A stretch of 48,327 bases of DNA from Triparma columacea (taxonomy: Eukaryota; Sar; Bolidophyceae; Parmales; Triparmaceae). The position numbers were made by a program, and so were the translations under genes. Positions within the stretch are counted from its first letter, which is position 1; each line of letters starts with the position of its first letter. The stretch spans positions 1 to 48,327 of the forward strand of contig BRYA01000249.1 in NCBI GenBank assembly GCA_030267965.1. The letters run 5' to 3'. The notes under the pieces were generated by a model. The model was not told the DNA's origin, made no database searches, and was given only the letters and a program-made list of their open reading frames with translations. Of this stretch, positions 1 through 10,415 are shown piece after piece.

Positions 1-200
1 ACACCCTTTACACCCTTTACACCCTTTACACCCTTTACACCCTTTACTCACTACACACCCTTTACTCACTACACACCCTTTACTCTTTACACACACTTTA
101 CTCTTTACACACACTTCACTCTTTACACACACTTTACTCTTTACACACACTTTACTCTTTACACACACTGTACTCTTTACACACACTTTACTACCAGATC
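1..200. repeat. C-rich 9-bp / 18-bp tandem satellite
   Basis: Five perfect copies of the 9-mer ACACCCTTT occupy bases 1-45. They pass into two 18-bp units of the type actcactacacaccctt, then about seven copies of an 18-bp unit built on actctttacacacacttt with scattered substitutions up to about base 195. The array is purest at the window edge and decays inward. No gene is visible in it. It could be a subtelomeric or telomere-like satellite or an ordinary minisatellite. Confidence 0.9.
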
Positions 201-618
201 AAAAAGTAACGGTTATCGTATCCCTTACAAACACACACACATTATATCACCTTTTACCCTCCTCTTCTCTACTCTCCCCCCTCACTTCCTCTCTCTCCTC
301 TATACAACCACACTCATCTGTTTTTTATTCATCCCCATACACATCAACTACCCTTCTATCATACTCACAAACCACTAAAACACTTCCACATACTTTTCGA
401 AACTCCATCCATATCTACTACACTTCAATTATACTTACAAATCATATAACAATTCCACAACCTTTTCAAAACTTTATCCACATCTACTACATTTCCATTA
501 TACTTACAAACCCCTATAACACTGCCACAATACTCAAAATATACCTTAAACACTTTCAAAAAGTCACAACAATACTAAATCAAATCATTTTATCCTACAA
601 ATGTTGCTGCCCTATTAG
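201..618. other. AT-rich 3' flank with degenerate ~70-bp tandem repeat
   Basis: No gene is seen. Between about 355 and 530 a unit of roughly 70 bp recurs in degenerate form: a segment like ttatacttacaaa, then a run ending cctttttcaaaac, then catctactac. The stretch lies directly downstream of the stop codon of the minus-strand gene ending at 619 and must hold its 3' UTR. Confidence 0.5.
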
Positions 619-3600
619 CTACTCCCTATCCTGATCTTCCGGCACAACACTGCTTACTCTATATCTCCCACCTCCCATCCCTATAATATCTCCACCATCA
701 TCGCCTCCAACACTTGCTCTCCTAACACTTGCTCTCACAGCACCTGCTAGACCACCCTCAGTTCCAGCATTTACACTTGCTCTCCTAACACTTTCTCTCC
801 TTCTAGCATCTCCATCTGCTGGAATAAAATCTACAGGTACTTTAGCTTTCATCACATCAGTAAACCATTCTGGCTGCTCCTCTTCCCATTTAGCCCAGTT
901 CAACTCAACCCATTTCTGAATTTCTCCTTCAATTGAGACCCAATGACGTTTTGACCTTTTAAAGACTGAAAACATTATTGCTTCACTTTTTCCTTCCAGG
1001 AAATATGCCATAGTCTTGTCCTTACCTCTTTGTATGCTCCAAAAAGTGTTTAAGTACTTCTTTTCAATATTAAAAAAGAAGACAGCAAAACACAGAGTAG
1101 TTATAGGTATGAAATAATTCACAATTGATGATGGAATATCAATTGCTTTCTCATCAACATAAGGGGAAGCCATATGTATGGACATTGGTAGGCTTGCCAT
1201 TGTCAACAAAAGACCAAACAACCAATAAGCTCCACCAACTTCATTAGGATTTCTAAACTGTACAATTGAAGTGAAGTCTACAATGATCTTTACCATCACT
1301 CTCAATATAATGCTACTCACAATCTCTATGTTACCCCCAAATGGTGCCCAGTACCAAAAGTCTCCCCTCAATATCTTAATCAACAAGTACAAACCAAGGT
1401 CAGCGCCAATGTAGAGAAAGGCCCAACTACCTCCCATCAACCCAAGAAGAACTATTGTTGTACACCTTATTAGAAGCATTCCTGCAGTGAACATCAACAT
1501 TGAAACAAACACTACTGTTCTCTTGCTTGCTTTTGCTGGTATATATCCATAGAAGTCTGGTGCCACTTCTCTCTTAGCAGGGTCTGTGTCCCAGTCATAA
1601 CTTATTGTTGCAGAGGCAAAGCCTGTTGTAATTGCTGACACTGCAACTGAAAGCCATGTTGATGTTCCAACCTCTTTGTCACTTGATGCTATAGCCATTA
1701 CTTGGATGATCACTCCAGGGATTGCCTCAGCAAACATCTCAGTCACTTTCATAGCTGTCATCTCAAACACTGGGTCAACTGCAGCCCCAACCTTTTGCTT
1801 TGCTCCAGTTGCAACCCTGTAGGCATCAACTGCAGGCTTAAAGCCAATCAGAATAGGAAACCATTCCCTTAATACCCTCATTGTCCCAAACTTCCTGTTC
1901 AGAAACCAAACAAAAAGCATTTGAATCCCAATAGACACTGCCAAACTTGCCAAAGAAGCCTTAAAGTACCCATATTTTCGATCACTCCAAAACATGTATG
2001 TCACATACACATCAGTCAGCAAATCTGCCATACTAGTGATAGCCCCAACAGTCACTCTTGCCTTCAACCCCCATGGAACTTCCTCTAACAGCCTGTAGCT
2101 AATTGTCTCAAGCATAGGTCTGAACCACTCATACTCCTCATCGAGCTCCTGTAAAGCAGGGAAATTTAATATGAAGGCATCAACTGCAGCAACAGGCTGA
2201 GTATTAATAGCCAAACTCCTTGCTAGAGACTCACCAATCTCCCTTCCTTCCTTCTCTTCCAGCTCTACAGCCTTACCCTCTACCTTCCTCAACTTGCACA
2301 GCTTATTCTTGACAACAGCGCCAAGCATTGGTGTAAAAAACACATACTTCTCTGCAGTCTGTCTAAGAATATAGTTTTTCCCAATAAATGACCTGACAGC
2401 TTCCTCCTTTGTCTTCCCCTTTTTCCTAAACCTCAATGCAACCAACAAATGCTCACTCAACAACTGTCCTATTTTGTTAGGATCTAAACCTGCATAGTCT
2501 TGTGTAATATCATTTACAGCTAGTGAAGAAACCAATGCGCCTCCGTTGTCCATGCCAACACTTGTTCTTCTAATACTTGCTCTCAAAGTACCTGCTAGAC
2601 CACCCTCAGCTGATGTGTCAACACTTGCTCTCCTAACACTCTCTCTCCTTCTAGCATCTCCATCTGCTGGAATAAAATCTACAGGAACCGTAGCTTTTAT
2701 CACATCAGTGAACCACTCTGGCTGCTCCTCTTCCCAATTAGCCCAGTTTGACACAACCCATTTCTTAATTTGTCCTTCAATTGAGACCCAATGATGCCTC
2801 GAAGTTGTAAAGACTCTAATCTTTACTTTGTCACTTTCTCCTTGAAGGAAAAATAACATTGTCTTATCCTTTGACTTCTGTGTACTCAAAAAGGTGTGCA
2901 AGTACTTCCACTCAATGTTTATAAAGAAAACAGCCAAGCAAAGGGGAGTGAATAGTATGAAATATTTCACAATCAATGAAGCAATATCAATTGCCTTCTC
3001 ATCAACATAAGGTGAAGCTAAATATATGGACACTGGCAGGCTTCCCATTGTCAACAAAAGACCAAACAACCAATAGGCTCCCCCAACTTCATTAGGATGT
3101 CTAAACTGCACAATTGAAGTGAAATCTACAATGACCTTTATAATCACTCTGAAAAGAATACTACTCACAATCTCTGCTTTACCCCCCAAAGGCAACCAAT
3201 ACCAACAGTCTCCCCTCAATATCTTAACTAACAAGTAAAGGCCAAGATCGACTCCAATGTAGAGAGAAACCCAACTACCTCCCATCAACCCAAGAAGAAC
3301 TATTGTTGTACATCTTATGAGAAGCATCCCTGCTGTCATTAGCAACATGGACACAAATACTACTGCTCTCTTGCTTGCTTTTGCTGGTATATACCCATAG
3401 AAGGCTGGTGATTCTTCTCTCCTTTTAGGGTCTGTGTCGAAGTCATAACTAATTGTTGCAGAGGCAAAGCCTGTTGTAATTGCTGACACTACAATTGAAA
3501 GCCATGCCGTAACTCCAACAGCTTTGTCACTGGTTGCTATAGCCATAAGTTGGATGATCACTCCAGGGATTGCCTCAGCAAACATCTCAAGCACTTTCAT

Positions 3601-6600
3601 CATTGTCATCTCAATCATTGGTTCAAATGATGTCCCAACCTCTTGTTTTGCTCCGGTTGCGACCCTGTAAGCATCAACTGCAGGCTTGTACCCAAGCAAG
3701 ATTGGAATCCACTCCCTTACAACCCTCTTCCTCCCCAACTTCTTGTTTTGCGCCCAAACAACACTTATCTGAAGCCCAATTGACACCACTAAACTTGCCA
3801 AAGAAGCTTTGAAGTACCCATACTTCTCATCATCATTCCAAAACATGTAAGTGACATACACATCAGTCAGCAAATCAGTCATGCTTGTGACAGCACCAAA
3901 GGTGACCCTTGCCTTCAAGCCAATCTTTGAGTTCTTAAATAGATTCGCAGCAATTGTCTCAATCATTGGCCTAAACCATTTGTATTCTCTCATTACTTCT
4001 TCTACTTCAGTGTATTGATGGGCCCACTCATCCACAGCATGCTTTGCCGTAAGTGTTTGCACTGTAACCATCTTCAGTGCACTTCCAATCTCCAAGCCTC
4101 TTGATTCCTCCAAACTCTCAACTACTCCCTCTCTAGTTGCTCTTCTCCTCAATTTGTTCCTTATTATAGCGCACAACATTGTTTTGACAAACCTGTTTTG
4201 CTTCTCAAGCTCTTTCATTGCCCTATTTTTTGCGATGAATTCCTTTACTATTTTGTCTTTACTACCTCCAACTGGCATCTCCTTGACCCTTAACATCAAC
4301 TGATCTCCAAACCTCCTGCCATCCTCTTCATTTGCTTCTGAGCTGCTTAAAAGATTATCAAAGTAGATGGCACTATTACTACCTACATCAAGCCTTCTTG
4401 TAGCGCTGTTCTTTGCAGCACTCTTTGTGATCTCCTTTCCCAGCTCCAGCCTTGTGACAATATTTATCTTGGTCTCTTTTTTACCAACCCTGCAAAATCT
4501 TACTGCAAAATCTTCTCTTGCTAGAGACTGCAACCCTTTCTCTTTTGCTTCACTCATGATAACAAGAGTGCTCTTATCTGCTCTGTACAAACGCATCTTT
4601 GAGACGAAGGTCACATCAAAGCTTTGCAACTTTGTTTTGATGCACTCCTTTGCCTTGACCTCTAATTCAAAGAATTTACCTGTATTTGCCGCTTCCCTCA
4701 CTAAGCCCTTTGTCTGAAGCCTGTCAACATCCCAAAAGTATGCTGCTGCCTCCTCAAAGCCTATCCTCAAGGTAACTGAAATCATTCCCCAGCTCTTTCC
4801 TCCTCCTTCTGCACCAACAGTTGCTCTAATCATGTCAAACAGTGGTAAGAGTTTTGTGTCGCCCACCACCTTAAGATCTTTCATCTTCTTGACAATCTCC
4901 CTCCTTCTTGGGCCATCAATCTCAGTTGTCTTGTCAAATTTCTTGCGAAGTGAAATCATGTTGCTTGCATACCCGACAGTTAAGCGGTTCATGATGAAAG
5001 TTGGGACAGCCCCACCAATGTCTACTTTACCAACAAAGGTCACTCGGCTTTGATGGAAGCCACCAGTGTTTGGGAGCTCTTCGAACTTCCATGATAATGT
5101 GGCTGATGCCTGGACAATGTTGAAGCGTAAAGGGTGTTCTTTGTTGAGCCTATCAGTGTCTTCGTAAACAGTCCAGCAGACCTTTCCATCCTCGTTATTC
5201 TGCCAAATACCTAATTGCCTGGATTCTCTCTCAGACATTCCTTGTACTCCAAGACTTCTTCTGTTTAAGTAGAGCTGTGAGTGGTTATTAATCTTCTTTG
5301 CTATAATTGCTTTATACTTCTTCCCGATCATACTCTTCTTCTCTCTGGAATCTTTTATAAATTCGTATGCAACACACTCTTCCACACTTGCATCAACAAT
5401 GGTCTCGCAAATGCCAACGACAAGACTTTCATTCTCAAGATGGGCAGCTCTTAACTTCACTCTCTCATCTGAAGTCTCAAGCACTTTGACGTTCTTACTC
5501 TCCTTGCACCTCATGTAGAACTCCTTGCCTCTCTGGATTGCCTTTTCCTCCTCTTCTGTATAAGTTTGCTGCTCATTTATTATAACTTTGGCAAGCAACT
5601 CTAGTGTAATCGAGTCCTTTTCGTCATCAGTTTTAACAAACTTGTTCCTGATGTCAATCATGCTCTTTGCATAGTTAGATGACAAGTAATTCATGACAAA
5701 GTTGGGCACAGAACTCTTGATATCAACCCTGGAGGTAAATGTGATGCGACACTGAGGGGTTCCCTTATCAGTTGGTAGCGCTTGAAACATCCAGGTAGTT
5801 ATTGCAGATGCAAGAACAGTCCCAGAAGTCAATGGGAAGTCGTTATCTAACATGTTGGTGTCTTTGTACACTGTCCAGCATTTTGTTCCTCTCTTCTCCA
5901 TCTGCCAGCATCCAATTTGCCTCCACTCCCTAAGTGAAAGTCCTTGTCCAAGCTTTCTTCTGTTAAGGTAAAGCTGTGAATGCCCATTAAGCTTCTTTGT
6001 TTCGATCGCCATGTACTTCTTTCCAAGCTTGGCCTTTCTCTCATTTGAATCCTTGATGAACTCATATGCCACACATTCGTCAAAGGAAGCGTCTACAACT
6101 GTCTCAACCATACCAATCACTTGGCTTTCACCGTCGATGTGACCAGCTTTCACCTTCACCCTGGGATCTGGACTCTTCACATCTTTGAAGGTCTTGCTTG
6201 CCTTGCATTTCATGTAGAAATCCTTGCCCTCCTTGATTGCCCCCTCCTCCTCATCGGTATAATTTTGTGGCTCGTTCTTTATTATATTTGCGAGGGCCAT
6301 GAGTGCCTCCATGTCTATCTCGTCGTTGCTCTTGATTTTAAGGTGTTCTTTTGGCACACCATCCTGAGCTGTGCCTCCGGATGTAGTCAGCCCCTTCTCT
6401 CCATTTCCTTGAGGCTCACCATGCTCGATCTCGATGTCGCCGTCCATGTCGCGTACGATATCCTCTTCGTTGTCGAGTCCCCCGTTGCCTATATCTTCAG
6501 TAACAATTCGCTCGTAGTCCTCTGAGTCTGTTGAAGGAGAAGCTTTTGTAAGGGCTGCAGTGCCCATCTCTTCTGCAGCAGCCCTGAGCGCATTGTTCTC

Positions 6601-8986
6601 CTTCATCAACTTGTCGTTGATATCTTTGAGGTTCTTTATCTCAACGAGGTGTTCAGCAATTTCTATCCCTTGAGCATTGACGAGGTTCGCTAATCTTTCA
6701 ATTTCCTCCTCAGTCTTTGCAACGTTTACAAAGCTGTCAGGATTCATTGGTACAGTCGAAGCGGCGGTCGTACGGCCGGCGGACGGCGGCACGGCACTAA
6801 CATTATTACTGTCTGCGACCAGATCGACGGCGTCCTCATGACCATTTTCAGAGTCTGCGGTAATGGCGATTATGGTGTTTGTTATGTTAGTCAACATGAA
6901 GAGATTTCAACGCGTGCTCCTCGTTTCTGTGTAGCATATCAAGCGCCCCATGCGGTCGCCGGAGACGGAACACATGCAGTTGTCGCAGAAGTGCCCCATG
7001 CGGTCGCCGCAGAAGCGCCCCATGCGGTCGCCACAGACGGAACCCACGCAGTCGCCGGAGACGGATCCCATGCGGTCGCCGCAGACCGGCGCGCGCACGT
7101 GCGCGGCGGCCGCTGCCCGTCGAGCTCGACGCCGAGGGCCAGGCCCTCCGCGAATGGCTCCGCGCGTTCCGCACAAAGGCGGTGAGAAAAAATACAACGT
7201 TTCAACCCGCCCTCCCGCGACTCTCCCGCTCTCCCGCGACTCTCCCGCTCTCCCCTAAAGTATTGAAATGTATTTTTCTTTTCCGGCTCTCAACGCACAA
7301 CTCACCTCGTCCGGCGTCCTCGTGACCATTTTCAGAGTCTGCGGTAATGGCGATTATGGAATTTGTTAGTCAACATGAATCAATTTCAACGCGTGCTCCT
7401 CGTTTTTGTGTAGCATATCAAGCGCCCCACGCGGTCGCCGGAGACGGAACACATGCAGTTGCCGCAGAAGTGCCCCATGCGGTCGCCGCAGAAGCGCCCC
7501 ATGCGGTCGCCACAGACGGAACCCACGCAGTCGCCGGGGACGCATCCCAACGGACGCCAGAGACGGATCCCATGCGGTTGCCGCAGACCAGCGTGCGCAC
7601 GCGTGCACCGCGGCCGCTGCCCGTCGCATATCAAGCGCCCCACGCGGTCGCCGCAGAAGCGCCCCATGCGGTCGCCGCAGACGGAACCCACGCGGTTGCC
7701 AGAGACGGATCCCATGCGGTCGCTGCAGACCAGCGCACGTGCGCGTGAGCCGTGGCTGCCACCCGTCGAGCTCGTTGCCGAGGGCCAGGCCCTCCGCGAA
7801 CGGCTCCGCACGTTCCGCACGCAGGCGGTGAGAAAAAACTACAAAGTTTCAACGCGCACTCCCGCGACTCTCCTGCTCTCTCCTAGAGTATTTTAGCGTC
7901 CTTTCTCTCTTTCGGCGCTCAACGCACAACTCACCTTGTCCAGCGTCCTCGTGACCATTTTCAGAGTCTGCGGTAATAGCTAATATGGCATTTGTTAGTC
8001 AAAATGAATAGATTTCAGCGCGTGCTCCTCGATTCCGTGTAGAATATCAAGGGTCTCCCCCCCTACAACCCCCTTAAACGAACTTACCTCGGTCTCGTCC
8101 AGCGTCCTCGTGAGAGCTTTTAGATTTAGCGACTGCGAAGGGGACAACATTGTTGCAAAAGTGAGAACAAATTACAAAGTTTCAACGCGTCCTCCCGCGA
8201 CTCTCCCGCTCTCCCCTAGAGTATTAAAATGTATTTTTCTTTTCCGGCGCTCAACGCACAACTCACCTCGTCTGGCGTCCTCATGAGACATTTCAGTTGC
8301 TGCAGAGGAAATGACGAAGAGGGGGGAAGTGAGCAAAAGTGGCAAACTTCATCTTGTCCTCCCACACATCTCCTGCCCACTCCTAAAGTATAAAGATATT
8401 CTTTTTCTCCTCGAGCGCTCGACGCTCACTCACCTCGTCTGGCTTCCCCATGATCATTTTCAGATTCTGCGGGTGCGGAAATGTTGATGTTTTTGAGTTT
8501 TTTTAATCACATTTCATCAGGCTTCTGAGCGACCTATCTTTTTCCCACTTCACCACAAAATTGGCAACCTTCTCATTTCACCCCCTACGCAAGCTCACCT
8601 CGTCCAGCGTCTCCATGAGGCCTATTAATATCAGCAGTTGCCCCAAGGTTGACAGCATAGTCATTTCCAGACTTGACGACATCAGCGGCATTTTCGTGGT
8701 CTTCGGTTGCCTCAGCATCCCCAACAATAGCAGACTGATCCGCGGCGGAATCAGCGGCTGCTGCAACGAGGACAGCAAGGCCAGTTGCAGCACTGACAAT
8801 GTCAGTAGCTGTGCCATCGTGTGCAGTGCCCTTGACGGCGGCAACAAGGTCGTTAGCTACCGATGCTATAGATGCAAGATCGGCAGTATGTTGAGCTTTT
8901 GTTGCCCTCAAGTCGGCTTTCAATCCAGCTATCTCCTTGTCCCTCTGCTTCAGGAGGATGGTGAAATCCTTCGCACTGTCCGCCAT
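619..8986 (-). CDS. Giant START-like / duplicated multi-pass membrane protein, 7 exons
   Basis: Spliced model: exons 8599-8986, 8434-8466, 8267-8299, 8088-8132, 7935-7967, 7306-7338 and 619-6854, giving about 2266 aa. Every junction is GT-AG and every intron is phase 1. Exon 1 starts MADSAKDF and encodes a coiled-coil, Ala-rich region. Exons 2-6 are duplicated mini-exons of 11-15 aa. The last exon carries a further coiled coil, then three successive START-like segments; the first two are clear tandem copies sharing QLYLNRR and WTVY..D. Next come two copies of a roughly 560-aa unit: a helical region, then a hydrophobic multi-pass block with DLLTDVYVTYMFW and MFAEAIPGVIIQ, then a tail with RRESVRRAS-type basic phospho-motifs. 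The AEAIPGVIIQ stretch faintly recalls XK-related membrane proteins (weak inference). A role in lipid binding or transfer at a membrane is plausible but unproven. An unspliced reading would start at an ATG at 6897 inside intron 6; the phase agreement argues against it. Confidence 0.8.
6940..7100. repeat. GC-rich minisatellite in intron 6
   Basis: Variants of a roughly 30-bp unit containing atgcggtcgccgcagaag repeat head to tail within intron 6 (6855-7305) of the giant membrane-protein gene. The array gives open frames on both strands simply because its unit is GC-rich and stop-free. Confidence 0.8.
7183..8470 (-). repeat. Tandem array of duplicated mini-exons with flanking intron
   Basis: A unit comprising intron sequence (gtttcaac...cccgcgactctc...agtatt...gcgctcaacgcacaactcac) and an adjacent exon recurs at about 7183-7338, 7828-7967, 8162-8299 and, more diverged, 8332-8466; exon 8088-8132 is a further copy with different flanks. 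Each exon reads as a version of SENGHEDAGR and has symmetric phase-1 borders. The same motif begins the last exon (DSENGHEDA) and ends exon 1 (HGDAGR). Confidence 0.8.
7425..7745. repeat. GC-rich minisatellite in intron 5
   Basis: The same unit family as at 6940-7100 lies inside intron 5 (7339-7934) in two runs separated by a short spacer near 7600-7640. The flanks are also shared with intron 6, so the minisatellite was duplicated together with the adjacent mini-exon. Confidence 0.8.
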
Positions 8987-9600
8987 CAGCCTGCGAAAGC
9001 GTGAGGGGGGGAAATTTGTTTTCACGACGAAGATGTTGGGTGAGCTGAGACAAATACTATTTGCGCATATGCGTCGCCGCTGCGGCCGCAATATCCTTTA
9101 ATTGCTCAGGCGTCCAAATCCCCATGGACGTTGGACCAAGCTGTTGTGCCTCCTTCCTCCTTCCCCCCCCCCCACCACCGTATCCTTCCTCCCCAACGAT
9201 CCCTCCTCCGCCCTCGCCTTCTATACAATCCTCACCTTCTTTCGTCCTTATCCACTCCGCTTCAGTGTCTCAAGTCCCTGTTGCAAAGAGTTCTCGAAAT
9301 ACACCTGCGAAAGCGAAAGGGAAAAAAGGTATTCACGACGAAGATGTTGGGTGAGCCGAGACGAATACAATTTGCGCATGTACGTCGCTGCTGCTGCCGC
9401 AATATTCTTTTAGTTTCTCAGGGGTTCATCCCGAAGGAAGTTGGGCCATGCTGTTGTGTCCTCCTTCCTCCCTCCCCTCCCCCCCGTATCCTCCCTCCAC
9501 AACAATCCCTCCTCCGCCCTCGCCTTCCATACAATCCTCACCTTCTTTCGTCCCAATCAACTCCACTTCTTTACAAAGTCCCTGTTCCTATATGACCTCT
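8987..9600. repeat. Upstream region made of a ~314-bp tandem duplication
   Basis: Sequence from about 8990 (ctgcgaaagcg, then ttcacgacgaagatgttggg, then a gcgtcgcc/gccgc block, then C-rich tracts ending near ccctgttg) recurs from about 9304 with moderate divergence. It lies immediately 5' of the start codon at 8986, so it probably holds the promoter and 5' UTR of the giant membrane-protein gene. No coding signal is convincing. Confidence 0.7.
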
Positions 9601-10415
9601 CGAGAGTGCACCTGCCCTGCTCTAAAGCTCTCACAGTCAGACAGGCGATCCAAATGCGTCAAAGGTGTGGGGTAATAAGTAAAGGATAGCAGCAGTGCAA
9701 AGAAGAATGTAATTATAACTCGCCAAGGCAATAAAAGTATGGCCATCTTCCGCCCAATCTTCCAGTCTCGTTTCGTGAAAAGGAAAGTGGGCCCAAGTCC
9801 TGTTCCTTGTTGTCCCTAATGGAGCACCCAGCATCCCCCAAAAACGCAGTCGTTATAAGATGTCGTCGACAATCGCCTTGGCGAAGGCTCCGCCGACAAG
9901 ATTACCGTGGTCGTCTTCTCCACGTGCGCCTGCGAAAAAGTAGAGGAGTAAAGTATGTAGGGTTGTGTGAGCACCCACTCATCCCCTCAGCACCGCTCCT
10001 CCTTCGACGCTCCTCCTCTGACGCTCTTCCAAGAGGAACATTTTCACGCCATAATGTTCCCTTAAGCCCCGTCAGTAATGAACGCCTATATCAGCCTTGC
10101 CCAAGCCCCCCATCCCGCTTCACGCATCCCTCCCCCGCGCCCGCGTAATATAAGAACGTGATTGTAAGCTCATAGAAAAATATCAAACAAGTAAATCATT
10201 CACTGTCCTGCTTAATCGCCCCTCCCCCCCTCCTGACCTCCTCCTCCTCATCTTCCTCCTCCTCCTCCTCCATCAATCCCTCCTCGACCTTCCTCATAAA
10301 CTCTCTGATCATACCGTTCCTCGCCTCTGGCTCCTCCTTCCTATTCGTCTCCTTCTTCCTGGTCGTCGCCTCCTTCTCCCCCCTCCTGTCCCCCTAGAAT
10401 AAAGCGATCCTGCGC
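9601..10415. other. Intergenic, no gene recognised
   Basis: No conserved protein is visible on either strand; the open frames are short and of low complexity. At 10215-10395 the minus strand holds an open, Glu/Lys-rich frame ending near 10202. It could be an alternative 3' exon of the neighbouring RING gene, but no convincing splice donor joins it, so it is left as probable 3' UTR or intergenic sequence. Confidence 0.5.

Noticed and set aside
6838..7896. Long open frames on both strands across the GC-rich minisatellites (for example repeated APHAVAAEAPHAVA)
   Set aside because: They arise from a stop-free repeat in introns 5 and 6. Flanking mini-exons splice in phase around them, and the frames are open on both strands at once.
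9807..10148. Plus-strand 113-codon frame
   Set aside because: It is Arg/Pro/Ser-rich with no recognisable domain or splice context and is probably chance in GC-rich sequence.
10202..10395. Glu/Lys-rich extra 3' exon for the RING gene
   Set aside because: The frame is open and ends in a stop, but no usable donor lies after the RING codons and the implied intron would be about 40 nt. It is kept only as a possibility in the intergenic entry.
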